Assembly: GCF_002196855.1 (NCBI RefSeq)
Contig: NZ_NIPW01000034.1
Coordinates: 1-64,000, forward strand
Direction of reading: 5' to 3'
DNA length: 64,000 nt
Origin: Haematobacter genomosp. 1
GTDB lineage: Bacteria; Pseudomonadota; Alphaproteobacteria; Rhodobacterales; Rhodobacteraceae
The translations under genes were made by a program, and so were the position numbers. Shown here in pieces: positions 7,793-16,645 of this stretch. Numbering within the stretch: position 1 is the first letter of the stretch; each line of letters begins with the position of its first letter. Under the pieces are notes generated by a model. The model did no database searches. It saw only the letters and a program-made list of their open reading frames with translations, and had not been told where the DNA came from.

Positions 7793-9232
7793 ATGTCCCT
7801 TGGAATGGTTGCTGCCGTCTATGTCGCGGCGGCGGTCCTGTTCATCCTGTCGCTGGGCGGCCTGTCCGGTCAGGAAAGCGCGAAACGCGCGGTGTGGTAT
7901 GGCATCGCCGGCATGGCGCTGGCCTTCATCGCGACGCTTCTGGCGCCCGGTGTGCATGGCGACTGGCTCGTCCTGCTGATGGTCGTCATCGGCGGTGCGG
8001 CGGGCGTTGTGCTCGCCTCCCGGGTCGGGATGACGGAGATGCCGCAGCTCGTCGCGGCGATGCACAGTCTCGTCGGCCTCGCCGCCGTGATCATCGCGCT
8101 CAACGCGGAACTTGAGGCGGGCCGGGTCGCGCGCCTGCTCGCCTCCGGTGCCTCGCCGGAGACCTTCTCCGGGTTTGCGGCGGTTCTGGCGCACAAGTCC
8201 GGCGTCGAACTCGCCATCATGAAGGTGGAGGTGTTCCTCGGCATCTTCATCGGCGCGGTGACGTTCACCGGCTCCGTCGTCGCCTTCGGCAAACTGGCCG
8301 GCAAGGTGGATGGCAAGCCGAAGAAACTGCCGGGCGGCCATCTGCTCAACCTCGCTGCGCTGCTGGTCTGCATCATCCTCGGGGTGATGTATTTCAACGG
8401 TGCGGGCATCTGGACGATGATCGTCACGGCGATCCTCGCGGGCTTCATCGGCTGGCACCTGATCATGGGGATCGGTGGCGCGGACATGCCCGTCGTGGTC
8501 TCCATGCTGAACAGCTACTCCGGCTGGGCGGCGGCGGCGATCGGCTTCACGCTGGGCAACGACCTGCTGATCGTGGTGGGCGCGCTCGTCGGGTCTTCCG
8601 GTGCGATCCTGTCCTACATCATGTGCAAGGCGATGAACCGCTCCTTCGTGAGCGTGATCCTCGGCGGCTTCGGTGGCACCACGGGCCCCGCGATGGAGAT
8701 CACCGGCGAGCAGATCGCCATCGACGCGGAGGGTGTTGCCGCCGCGCTGAACGATGCCGATTCCGTCGTCATCGTGCCGGGCTACGGCATGGCGGTCGCG
8801 CAGGCGCAGCAGTCGGTGTCGGAACTGGTCCGCAAGCTTCGCGCGGCGGGCAAGGAAGTGCGCTTCGGCATCCACCCGGTCGCGGGCCGTCTGCCGGGGC
8901 ACATGAACGTGCTGCTGGCGGAGGCGAAGGTGCCCTACGACATCGTGCTGGAGATGGACGAGATCAACGACGACTTCCCGAACACGGATGTGGTCATCGT
9001 CATCGGCTCCAACGACGTGGTGAACCCCGCTGCGCAGGAAGATCCGAACTCCCCCATCGCGGGGATGCCGGTGCTGGAGGTGTGGAAAGCCAAGCAGGTG
9101 TTCGTGTCGAAACGTGGCGCGGGAACCGGCTATTCGGGGATCGAGAACCCGCTGTTCTACAAGGACAACACGCGGATGTTCTACGGCGATGCCAAGAAGT
9201 CGCTGGACCAGCTCCTGCCGCTGATCAACTGA
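7793..9232 (+). CDS. pntB: NAD(P) transhydrogenase subunit beta
   Basis: A 479-aa partner of PntA. The N-terminal half is a set of membrane helices ([19 protein letters not shown] onward). The C-terminal third is the NADP(H)-binding domain, with [11 protein letters not shown] (near 328), [11 protein letters not shown] and [11 protein letters not shown]. The ATG at 7793 follows GAGGCGG; an ATG further upstream at 7757 overlaps pntA and adds residues foreign to the family. It is co-transcribed with pntA, and a strong terminator follows at 9271. Confidence 0.96.
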   Translation: MSLGMVAAVYVAAAVLFILSLGGLSGQESAKRAVWYGIAGMALAFIATLLAPGVHGDWLVLLMVVIGGAAGVVLASRVGMTEMPQLVAAMHSLVGLAAVIIALNAELEAGRVARLLASGASPETFSGFAAVLAHKSGVELAIMKVEVFLGIFIGAVTFTGSVVAFGKLAGKVDGKPKKLPGGHLLNLAALLVCIILGVMYFNGAGIWTMIVTAILAGFIGWHLIMGIGGADMPVVVSMLNSYSGWAAAAIGFTLGNDLLIVVGALVGSSGAILSYIMCKAMNRSFVSVILGGFGGTTGPAMEITGEQIAIDAEGVAAALNDADSVVIVPGYGMAVAQAQQSVSELVRKLRAAGKEVRFGIHPVAGRLPGHMNVLLAEAKVPYDIVLEMDEINDDFPNTDVVIVIGSNDVVNPAAQEDPNSPIAGMPVLEVWKAKQVFVSKRGAGTGYSGIENPLFYKDNTRMFYGDAKKSLDQLLPLIN

Positions 9233-9270
9233 GACTGGCTGAAACGGCCATAATCTGCTAAAATATTAGG

Positions 9271-9297
9271 CGCCCGGTGATTGCCGGGCGTCTTTTC
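9271..9297 (+). terminator. Rho-independent terminator of pntAB
   Basis: CGCCCGG-TGATTG-CCGGGCG is a 7-bp perfect stem followed by TCTTTTC, 39 bp after the pntB stop. Confidence 0.85.
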
Positions 9298-9492
9298 ATT
9301 TGAGGTATTTCATCATGCTGGCTTTTCCGAAGACCGCGGTGGCGGGCTATTTCTTCCTTTGTTCCGATGCCCCGCGCGAATACATCCATTGCGACAGCGC
9401 CACCACGGCTGGCCGACAGAGGGGAGGCGCCCCCCCGCGGCGGAGCCTTTTCTGGCGCGTCCTGTTCTGAGCGAAACGATCTGCGCGAAACG

Positions 9493-9517
9493 AAAAGGCG
9501 CCCCCCGGGGGCGCCTT
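9493..9517 (-). terminator. Terminator of the permease operon
   Basis: A GC-rich stem, AAGGCGCCCCC with GGGGGCGCCTT, followed on the minus strand by TTTTCG. It lies 19 bp after the stop codon of the permease at 9536. Confidence 0.8.
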
Positions 9518-9535
9518 GCCTGCCTGCCTGAAGTC

Positions 9536-10447
9536 TCACCGCCCGCGGATGCGGGGGTCGAGCGCGTCGCGCAGGCCGTCGCCGATATAGTTCACCGACA
9601 GCACCGTGAGTGAGATGGCCAACCCCGGCCAGATCACCCGCTCGGGGTATTGCTGGAGGTAGTCCACCGCGTCGTAGAGCAGCCGTCCCCACGTCGGGAA
9701 GTCAGGCGGAAAACCCAGCCCGAGAAAGGAAAGCGAGCTTTCCGTGATGATCGCCGTGGCGATCCCCAGGGTAGCGGAAACCATGATGGGCGAGAGGATG
9801 TTGGGCAGGATGTGGCGCAGGATCATCTTGTTCGGCCGTGTCCCGATGGAGCGCGCGGGAACGAATTCCCGTTCCTTGATGGCCAGAACGTCACCCCGCA
9901 CGATGCGCGCGGTGTGCATCCAGCTCGTGACCCCGATGGCGGTCACGATCAGCAGGAAGGTGCCCATCTCCGGCCCGAGCCAGCCCGAAAGCGGCTCCCG
10001 GAACAGCAGCACCATGACCAGCAGCAGCGGCAGCAGCGGCAGGGCGAGGAACAGGTCCGTCAGCCGCATGAGCGGGCCGTCCAGCCGCCGGAAGTAGCCC
10101 GCCACCACGCCCACAAGCGTGCCGAGGAGCATCGACAGCACCATTGCCGTCAGCCCCACCGCGACGGAAACCCGCCCCCCCGCCATCATCCGCGCCAGCA
10201 TGTCGCGGCCCAGCTGGTCGGTGCCCAGCGGATGCAGCAGGCTCGGGCCCTGATTGCGGGCACGGATGTCGATGGTCGTCGGATCCGCGTGCCACAGATA
10301 GGGGCCGAGGACGACGCCGAACACGATCAGCAGGAACACCGCCGCGCCGATCAGCGCACCCTTGTGGCTGCGGAACTGCCGCCAGATGTCCACCCACTGG
10401 CTGCGGGGCGGCTTGGCCGCGGTCTTGGCCAGCGTTGCATCAGTCAT
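9536..10447 (-). CDS. Peptide-type ABC transporter permease (DppC/OppC family)
   Basis: A 303-aa inner-membrane permease. It begins with a cytoplasmic segment, one membrane helix (GALIGAAVFLLIVFGVVLG) and the periplasmic HPLGTDQLGRDMLARMM motif characteristic of OppC/DppC proteins. It continues with the binding-protein-dependent transport domain, including the EAA-type loop (EREFVPARSIGTRPNKMILRHI region). It overlaps the other permease by 8 bp, so the two are translationally coupled. It is the last gene of the binding protein-permease-permease operon and is followed by a terminator. The transported compound is probably a di- or oligopeptide or a peptide-like molecule. Confidence 0.93.
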   Translation of the reverse strand: MTDATLAKTAAKPPRSQWVDIWRQFRSHKGALIGAAVFLLIVFGVVLGPYLWHADPTTIDIRARNQGPSLLHPLGTDQLGRDMLARMMAGGRVSVAVGLTAMVLSMLLGTLVGVVAGYFRRLDGPLMRLTDLFLALPLLPLLLVMVLLFREPLSGWLGPEMGTFLLIVTAIGVTSWMHTARIVRGDVLAIKEREFVPARSIGTRPNKMILRHILPNILSPIMVSATLGIATAIITESSLSFLGLGFPPDFPTWGRLLYDAVDYLQQYPERVIWPGLAISLTVLSVNYIGDGLRDALDPRIRGR

Positions 10448-11447
10448 AGCGGATCCTCGGGTCCAGAATGCCGTAGAGAATGTCGGCGATCAGGTTGAAA
10501 AGCACGATCAGCACCGCGAAGATGAAGGTCAGGGTCTGCACCATCGGGATGTCATTGGCATAGATCGCGGTGATGAGGAGTTGCCCCAACCCGTTCACCT
10601 TGAACACCTGCTCCGTGATGATCGCTCCACCGAAGATCGTCGGAACACCAAGCGCGATCACCGTGATGACCGGGATCAGCGAGTTGCGCAGCACATGGCT
10701 GAGGACCACGGTCTTTTCCGACAGCCCCTTGGCCCGCGCCGTCCGCACGTAGTCCTGGTTGAGATTGTCGAGCATGGAGGCACGCATGAACCGGCTGATC
10801 TGGCTGGCGTTGTAGAGCGCGAGCACGAAGACCGGCATCGCCATCTGCCGCGCCTGCTGGAGGAACGTGTCCCAGGAATTCACCACCAGCGTCGTATCGT
10901 AGATGGAGGGGAACCATCCGAGATAGACGGAGAAGATCACGATCATCAGCACCCCGGTAAAGAAGGTGGGCACCGAATAACCGATCATGGAGACGAAGGT
11001 GCCGATCTGGTCGAACCAGGAATACTGCCGGTAGGCGGAAATGATCCCGATGGGCAGTGCGAGCAGCACGCCGACCACATAGGACAGGCCCACGACCCAG
11101 AGCGTCTGTGGCAGGCGCTGTGCGATGACATCGGCCACCGGGCTGCGGCTCTGCCAGGACAGGATGCGTTGCTGACCGGCGGCGAATTCGTGGCCGGTGA
11201 GATTGCCGAGGATATGCAGCGGTTCCACCCAGAAGAACTGGTAGAGCCACAGCCCGTAGCGGACATAGATGGGTTGGTTGAGGCCGAGCGCCTCGCGCAT
11301 CTTGTCGCGCACTTCGGGAGGAATGGTCAGCGGCATCTGCGCCATCGGATCGCCGGGAGCGAGGTCGAGAAGCAGGAAGATGACCAGCGAGATGAACAGC
11401 AGTGTCGGGATCGCCAGCAGGAGCCGGCGGAGCGTATAGGTGAACAT
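10440..11447 (-). CDS. Peptide-type ABC transporter permease (DppB/OppB family)
   Basis: A 335-aa permease with the usual DppB layout. An N-terminal helix (LLLAIPTLLFISLVIFLLLDL) is followed by the PGDPMAQM loop. The transport domain has about five more helices and an EAA loop (RTARAKGLSEKTVVLSHVLRN region). It ends with DPRIRYD, a common end of this family. It overlaps the next permease by 8 bp and lies 80 bp after the binding-protein gene in the same operon. It forms the membrane channel with the DppC-type subunit and the double ATPase encoded at 13606. Confidence 0.93.
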   Translation of the reverse strand: MFTYTLRRLLLAIPTLLFISLVIFLLLDLAPGDPMAQMPLTIPPEVRDKMREALGLNQPIYVRYGLWLYQFFWVEPLHILGNLTGHEFAAGQQRILSWQSRSPVADVIAQRLPQTLWVVGLSYVVGVLLALPIGIISAYRQYSWFDQIGTFVSMIGYSVPTFFTGVLMIVIFSVYLGWFPSIYDTTLVVNSWDTFLQQARQMAMPVFVLALYNASQISRFMRASMLDNLNQDYVRTARAKGLSEKTVVLSHVLRNSLIPVITVIALGVPTIFGGAIITEQVFKVNGLGQLLITAIYANDIPMVQTLTFIFAVLIVLFNLIADILYGILDPRIRYD

Positions 11448-11527
11448 GGCGCCTCGTGGAGCGTGCGGCGGAATGGCCGGGGGAGGGGGCGCCCCACCCG
11501 GAAAGGCGGGGCGCCCGACGGATCAGA

Positions 11528-13231
11528 TCACTTGATCCGGTACCAGTCCGCCGCGTTCCACAGCTCGCTGTCCCAGGTGTTCAGGACGACGCCGCCCAAG
11601 GTCTTGGATTTGCCCGACACCCGGCCGCGATCGACCAGCGGCAGCAGGACGGATTGCTGCATGTAGAGGTCGTGCGCTTCCTTGGCGATCTTCGTGCGCT
11701 CCTCGAACACGCCGGTCTCGCCCAGCTTGTCGATCAGGGCGTCATAGGCCGGATCGCAGAACCGGTTGATGTTCTCGCCCTGCCAGCCGGTTTCCGGGCG
11801 CGGCTCGTTGTTGCACTTGTACATGGCAAGATAGGCTTCCGGGTCCGTCCCGTCGAAGTTGTTCGCGTACATCTCCACGTCCGCGTAGAACTTCTGGAAT
11901 GTGTCCGGGCTGCCGGGATCGCCGCCGAAGAACACGGAGGGATCGACGGTGCGCAGCTCGGTCTGCACCCCGATATCCTGCCACCACTGCTTGATGAGCG
12001 CCTGGAAGTCCTGACGGATCGCGTTGACCGGCGCCTGGAAGATGATGGCGAGCTTCTGGCCATCCTTCACGCGGATGCCGTCCGGCCCGGGAACCCAGCC
12101 TGCCTCGTCGAGAAGCGCCTTGGCGCCGGCCACGTCCTGCGTCAGGCAGGCGTCGTTGGCGGTGGAGGCGAAGGCTTCCGGCGCGGGGACGAGGTTGCAG
12201 GTCGCCCGGCCCGCCTGCCCATAGCCGATCTCCGTCAGCAGCGGGCGGTCGATCGCCATGGAGAGCGCCTTGCGCACCCGGATGTCGGAGAAGAAGGGAT
12301 GCGGCTCCTTGCGGGTCGAACGCGTCTCTGCCGGAAGGGCGGGGCTCGGGTTGGTGAGGTTCAGCTCAAGCCGTTCCACCAGCGTGCCGAAGCCGGTGAC
12401 AAGCTCTCCCTTGCCGGCGGCCACCATCTTCTCCAGCACCTCGGGCGGAAGCTGCAGGTTCCAGGCGTAGTCGAACTCGCCCGTCTCCAGCACGGAGCGC
12501 GCCGCCGCCGCCGCATCGCCGCCGCCCTTGAACGTCACGGTGGCAAAGGCGGGCTTCGCCGGGTCGCGGTAGTTCGGGTTCGCTTTCAGCGAGATCACGT
12601 CGTTGGGGCGGAATTCGGTCGCCACGTAGGGCCCGGTGCCGATGGGGCCGAAGTTCGCGCTGGTGCAGGTGGGCGCCTTGGTGCCGAGGCATTCGGCGAA
12701 CTGCGCCTTCTGGATGATCGGGGACTGGCCGCCGACGAAGGGCAGGTAGGGGTTCGGCTTCGGTCCTTCGAAGGTCACCTTGATCGTCAGCTCGTCCACG
12801 GCCTCGACCGTCTTGACGCCCTCGAACTTGGAAAGCTGCGCGCAACCGCCCTCGGGATGCATGCAGTATTCAGCGGTGAACACGATGTCTGCCGAGGTCA
12901 GCGGCGAGCCGTCGGACCATTTCAGCCCCGGCTTCAGCTTCCAGGTGATGGAGGTCATGTCCTGCGACACGCCGCCATTCTCCAGCGTCGGGATCTCGTC
13001 CACCAGATAGGGAACGCGCTCACCCTTTTCGTTGTAGCGCGCGAGCGGCTCGATGATGAGGGAGGAGCTTTCGATGTCCTTCGTGCCCCCCGACAGATAG
13101 GGGTTCAGGATGGAGGGGGCCTGATAATAGATGATGTTCAGATGGCCGTCCGCGCCGCGTTCCGCCATGGCGGCGGCAGGCAGAAGCGCGATCAGCGCCG
13201 CCGCTCCCCTCAGGGCCGTGGTTCGTCTCAT
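11528..13231 (-). CDS. Peptide-type ABC transporter substrate-binding protein
   Basis: A 567-aa periplasmic binding protein of the SBP_bac_5 family. The signal peptide ends near AAAMA (residues 1-22). The mature part has family marks such as LVDEIPTLENGG, TWKLKPGLKWSDGSPLT and RKALSMAIDR. The ATG at 13231 follows a GGAG; the longer open frame upstream is intergenic. Several internal cysteines suggest disulfides in the mature protein. It is the first gene of the minus-strand transporter operon and divergent from the ATPase operon, with 374 bp of shared regulatory DNA. It sets the specificity of the transporter, which cannot be read from sequence. Confidence 0.93.
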   Translation of the reverse strand: MRRTTALRGAAALIALLPAAAMAERGADGHLNIIYYQAPSILNPYLSGGTKDIESSSLIIEPLARYNEKGERVPYLVDEIPTLENGGVSQDMTSITWKLKPGLKWSDGSPLTSADIVFTAEYCMHPEGGCAQLSKFEGVKTVEAVDELTIKVTFEGPKPNPYLPFVGGQSPIIQKAQFAECLGTKAPTCTSANFGPIGTGPYVATEFRPNDVISLKANPNYRDPAKPAFATVTFKGGGDAAAAARSVLETGEFDYAWNLQLPPEVLEKMVAAGKGELVTGFGTLVERLELNLTNPSPALPAETRSTRKEPHPFFSDIRVRKALSMAIDRPLLTEIGYGQAGRATCNLVPAPEAFASTANDACLTQDVAGAKALLDEAGWVPGPDGIRVKDGQKLAIIFQAPVNAIRQDFQALIKQWWQDIGVQTELRTVDPSVFFGGDPGSPDTFQKFYADVEMYANNFDGTDPEAYLAMYKCNNEPRPETGWQGENINRFCDPAYDALIDKLGETGVFEERTKIAKEAHDLYMQQSVLLPLVDRGRVSGKSKTLGGVVLNTWDSELWNAADWYRIK

Positions 13232-13605
13232 GGAAGTCTCCTTGCTGGAATTGAAACTGCGCGGTCTGCCGGGGTTCCTTCCCCGATCGACGGACTGTGA
13301 GGGCTGTGGGCGGACGACATTTCTGGCTGCTTGTCCTTGACCGCTCGGCGCTTTCCGATGACCGTTTCGCCTCCACACTCTGTCACGGGAAGATGCGATT
13401 GCAAGCGCGGCGTGTGGCGAAGTCAAATCATCTCTGTGTCGCGATCAGGCCATTCATCGGCGCAAACAGTGGTTTTTGCCCAAGCGATGAGCGATAAGCT
13501 CAAAATATAGACCATCGACCGGAGCATGTATGCGGTGCAGGAGGCGGCGTTTGACTTTTTCGCGGGCTGCTCCCTAGCGTGACCCATCCTCTGAAGGAGA
13601 CGCAT
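13232..13605. promoter_or_regulatory. Divergent regulatory region of the transporter island
   Basis: A 374-bp gap between the divergent binding-protein and ATPase genes with no gene in it. A plus-strand promoter can be proposed at 13551-13579. The middle part (13420-13520) is more AT-rich than its surroundings. No clear operator palindrome was found. Confidence 0.5.
13551..13579 (+). promoter_or_regulatory. Sigma-70-type promoter of the ATPase-M20-DAO operon
   Basis: TTGACT at 13551-13556, 17 bp, then CTAGCG at 13574-13579, a form common in alphaproteobacteria. Transcription would begin near 13586, leaving a short leader with AAGGAG at 13594-13599 before the ATG at 13606. Confidence 0.5.
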
Positions 13606-15438
13606 ATGCTCGACGATCCCGCCGCCGCGAAGCCGCTTGTCTCGGTGGAAAAGCTCCGGGTGGAGTTCGATACCAATGATGGAGTCGTGGTCGGAGTGGA
13701 GGATGTCAGCTTTGCCATCCGCCCCGGAGAGACGGTCTGCGTCGTCGGCGAATCGGGTTCCGGGAAGTCTGTCACCTCGCTGTCGCTCATGCGGCTTGTG
13801 CAATACGGCGGCGGCACAATCGCGGGCGGCAAGCTCATGTTCACCCGCGAGTCGGGGGAGACGGTCGATCTGTCGCAGGCGGATCCCTCGCTCATGCGCA
13901 CGATCCGCGGCAACGAGATCGGCATGATCTTTCAGGAGCCGATGACCTCCCTCAACCCGGTGTTCACGGTGGAGCGGCAGTTGGTGGAGGGGCTTCGCGT
14001 TCACAAGGGCCTGTCGAAGGAGGCAGCGCGGGAGCGGGCGCTCGACCTCATGCGGCAGGTGCGCATCCCGGAGCCGGAGCGGCGGCTGAAGCAGTATCCG
14101 CATGAGCTGTCGGGGGGCATGCGGCAGCGCGTGGTGATCGCCATGGCCATGGCCTGCGAGCCGCGCCTGCTGATCGCCGACGAACCGACGACCGCGCTCG
14201 ACGTGACCATCCAGGCGGAGATCCTCGCCCTCATCGACCGGCTGAAGCGGGAGCATGGCACGGCTGTGCTGTTCATCACGCATGACATGGCGGTGGTGGC
14301 GCAGATGGCCGACCGGGTGGTGGTGATGTTCCGCGGCAACATGGTGGAGGAGGGGACGGTCGAGGAGATCTTCTCCAACCCGCAGAAGGACTACACCAAG
14401 GCGCTGCTCGCAGCCGTCCCGAAGCTCGGGGAGATGCGTGGCAAGTCCGCGCCCGAACCCATGCGCATCATGGGTGCCGAACCCGCCAAGGTTGCAGACG
14501 CGCTCATCCCCGCACGGGAGCCGAAGGTGCTGCTGGACGTCCAGCATCTGACGACGCGCTTCCCGGTGAAGGGCGGGCTGATGCGCCGGACGGTCGCCAA
14601 TGTCCACGCGGTGGAGGATGTGAGCTTTCGCCTCAACGTGGGCGAAACCCTGTCGCTGGTCGGCGAATCCGGCTGCGGCAAGTCCACCACGGGCCGGTCG
14701 ATCCTGCGGCTGGTGGAGCCGGACGAGGGGCGCATCTGGATGGACGGCAAGGACGTGCGCCTGCTTTCCGAATCCCAGCTGCGGGATATGCGGCGCGAGA
14801 TGCAGATGATCTTTCAGGATCCCTTCGCCTCGTTGAACCCGCAGCGCCGCCTTTCGGATCAGGTGGCGGAGCCGATCGTCAACTACGGGCTGATGAGCGG
14901 CGCAGAGCTGGAGGAGCGGGTGGCGGGCCTGTTCGACCGGGTGGAACTGCCGCGCTCCTTCCTGCGGCGCTATCCGCACGAACTGTCGGGCGGCCAGCGG
15001 CAGCGGGTGGCGATCGCGCGGGCGCTGGCCCTTAACCCGCAGCTGATCGTCGCCGATGAGGCGGTGTCGGCCCTCGATGTGAGCGTGCAGGCGCAGGTGC
15101 TGAACCTGATGATGGAACTGCAGGCGGAGCTGGGACTGTCCTTCCTGTTCATCAGCCATGATATGGCGGTGGTGGAGCGGGTCTCCCACCACGTCGGTGT
15201 GATGTATCTGGGGCGGATCGTGGAGATCGGGCCGCGGCAGGCGATCTTCGAGGATCCGCGCCATGCCTACACCCGCTCCCTGCTCTCCGCCGTTCCGGTG
15301 GCCGATCCGTCGCGCAAGAAGATCCGTGAGGATCTGAGCTTCAAGCCCATCCCCTCGCCGATCTTCCCGGTCGGCCACGAGCCCGCTCCCTCGCTCTACG
15401 ATGAGGTCGGTCCGGGCCACTTCGTCCTGCAATCCTGA
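13606..15438 (+). CDS. Peptide ABC transporter ATP-binding protein, DppD-DppF fusion
   Basis: A 610-aa protein with two complete ATPase domains. Domain 1 has Walker A GESGSGKS (about 48), signature LSGGMRQR (168) and Walker B LLIADEPT. Domain 2 has GESGCGKS (about 352), LSGGQRQR (460) and LIVADEAVSALD. Each half ends in an oligopeptide/dipeptide transporter C-terminal segment. Such fused double ATPases energise DppBC-type permeases, here encoded divergently at 9536-11447. The ATG at 13606 has AAGGAG seven bases upstream; an earlier ATG at 13579 lacks it. It is the first gene of an operon that continues with two M20 hydrolases and a DAO-type oxidoreductase. Confidence 0.95.
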   Translation: MLDDPAAAKPLVSVEKLRVEFDTNDGVVVGVEDVSFAIRPGETVCVVGESGSGKSVTSLSLMRLVQYGGGTIAGGKLMFTRESGETVDLSQADPSLMRTIRGNEIGMIFQEPMTSLNPVFTVERQLVEGLRVHKGLSKEAARERALDLMRQVRIPEPERRLKQYPHELSGGMRQRVVIAMAMACEPRLLIADEPTTALDVTIQAEILALIDRLKREHGTAVLFITHDMAVVAQMADRVVVMFRGNMVEEGTVEEIFSNPQKDYTKALLAAVPKLGEMRGKSAPEPMRIMGAEPAKVADALIPAREPKVLLDVQHLTTRFPVKGGLMRRTVANVHAVEDVSFRLNVGETLSLVGESGCGKSTTGRSILRLVEPDEGRIWMDGKDVRLLSESQLRDMRREMQMIFQDPFASLNPQRRLSDQVAEPIVNYGLMSGAELEERVAGLFDRVELPRSFLRRYPHELSGGQRQRVAIARALALNPQLIVADEAVSALDVSVQAQVLNLMMELQAELGLSFLFISHDMAVVERVSHHVGVMYLGRIVEIGPRQAIFEDPRHAYTRSLLSAVPVADPSRKKIREDLSFKPIPSPIFPVGHEPAPSLYDEVGPGHFVLQS

Positions 15439-15476
15439 ATGAGCGCCCGGCGGGGACGGCCGGGCCGGAGAAGACC

Positions 15477-16637
15477 ATGACCACCCTTACCCCGCGGCAG
15501 ATCCTGGAGAAGCTGGTTTCCTTCCAGTCCGTCAGCCGCGATTCCAACCTTCCCCTCATCGACTGGGTGGAGGATTACCTGGCCGGGCATGGCGTGAGCG
15601 CGCATCGCGTCTATAACGCCGAGGGCACCAAGGCCAACCTCTACGCCCAAGTCGGCCCGGATGTCGAAGGCGGCGTGGTGCTGTCGGGCCATACCGACGT
15701 GGTTCCGGTGGATGGGCAGAGCTGGACAAGCGACCCCTGGGTGCTGACGGAGCGGGGCGGGCGGCTTTACGGGCGCGGGGCCTGCGACATGAAGGGGTTC
15801 GATGCGCTGGCGCTGGCGGCGGTGCCGCTGGCGCTTTCGGCGGGCGTAAGGCGCCCGCTGCAGATCGCGCTGTCCTATGACGAGGAAGTGGGCTGCGTCG
15901 GTGCCCCCTCCATGGTGGCGGAGATGGCGGAACGGCTGCCGCGGGCCTCTGCCGTTATCGTGGGGGAGCCGTCGATGATGAAGCCGATCTCCGGCCACAA
16001 GGGCGGGTCCGGGCTCGCCATCCATGTGCGCGGCGTGCCGGTGCATTCCTCCATGCTCCACAAGGGCGTCAGCGCGATTCATGAGGCGGCGCGGCTCATC
16101 ATGTGGGCCAACGAGGTGAATGCGGAAAACCGGGCGAAGCCGCGAACCGACCTTGCGAACATGTTCGACCCCCCGTGGACGACGATCCATGTCGGAACCA
16201 TCCGGGGCGGCACGGCGGGGAACATCACGGCGGAGGACTGCTGGCTCGACATGGCCTTCCGCGTCATCCCGGGGGAGGAGAATGCGGACTATCGCCGGCG
16301 TCTGGCCGAACGCGTGGCGGAGGTGGAGGCGGGCATGAAGGCCATCAACCCGGCCGCTGGCATCACCGTGACCGAGCGTTTCTTCGTGCCGCTCCTGAAA
16401 CCCGAAGCCGGTGGCCGGGCGGAGGAGATCACCCGCGCCCTGACCGGAGAGAACGCGGCAGGGGTCGTCAGCTATGGCACGGAGGCCGGACACTTCCAGC
16501 ACAAGGGCTATTCCACCATCGTCTGCGGCCCCGGCGACATCGCGCAGGCGCATCAGCCCGACGAGTATATCACGGTCGCGCAGCTTGACGCGGGCTGGGC
16601 GTTCATGCAGCGCCTTGTCGGACAACTGGCGGCCTGA
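15477..16637 (+). CDS. M20 family deacetylase, ArgE-like
   Basis: A 386-aa zinc hydrolase of the acetylornithine deacetylase/succinyl-diaminopimelate desuccinylase family. Metal ligands and catalytic residues are visible: GHTDVV (H72, D74), CDMKG (D104) and DEEVGC (E136, E137). The length matches ArgE. Context argues against a purely biosynthetic role, since it lies 38 bp after a peptide-transporter ATPase and just before an amino-acid-oxidase-like gene and a second M20 hydrolase. It may deacylate imported N-acyl amino acids or split a dipeptide-like substrate in the cytoplasm. It could be one of several argE paralogues; acetylornithine activity is not excluded. Confidence 0.88.
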   Translation: MTTLTPRQILEKLVSFQSVSRDSNLPLIDWVEDYLAGHGVSAHRVYNAEGTKANLYAQVGPDVEGGVVLSGHTDVVPVDGQSWTSDPWVLTERGGRLYGRGACDMKGFDALALAAVPLALSAGVRRPLQIALSYDEEVGCVGAPSMVAEMAERLPRASAVIVGEPSMMKPISGHKGGSGLAIHVRGVPVHSSMLHKGVSAIHEAARLIMWANEVNAENRAKPRTDLANMFDPPWTTIHVGTIRGGTAGNITAEDCWLDMAFRVIPGEENADYRRRLAERVAEVEAGMKAINPAAGITVTERFFVPLLKPEAGGRAEEITRALTGENAAGVVSYGTEAGHFQHKGYSTIVCGPGDIAQAHQPDEYITVAQLDAGWAFMQRLVGQLAA

Positions 16638-16645
16638 GGGACAGC

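Noticed and set aside
4591-7794. Very long minus-strand open frame continuing upstream of the zincin-like gene
   Set aside because: It is antisense to gltX and pntA, is Arg/His/Gly-rich as expected for shadows in GC-rich DNA, and has no ribosome site. Only the last 143 codons are a real gene.
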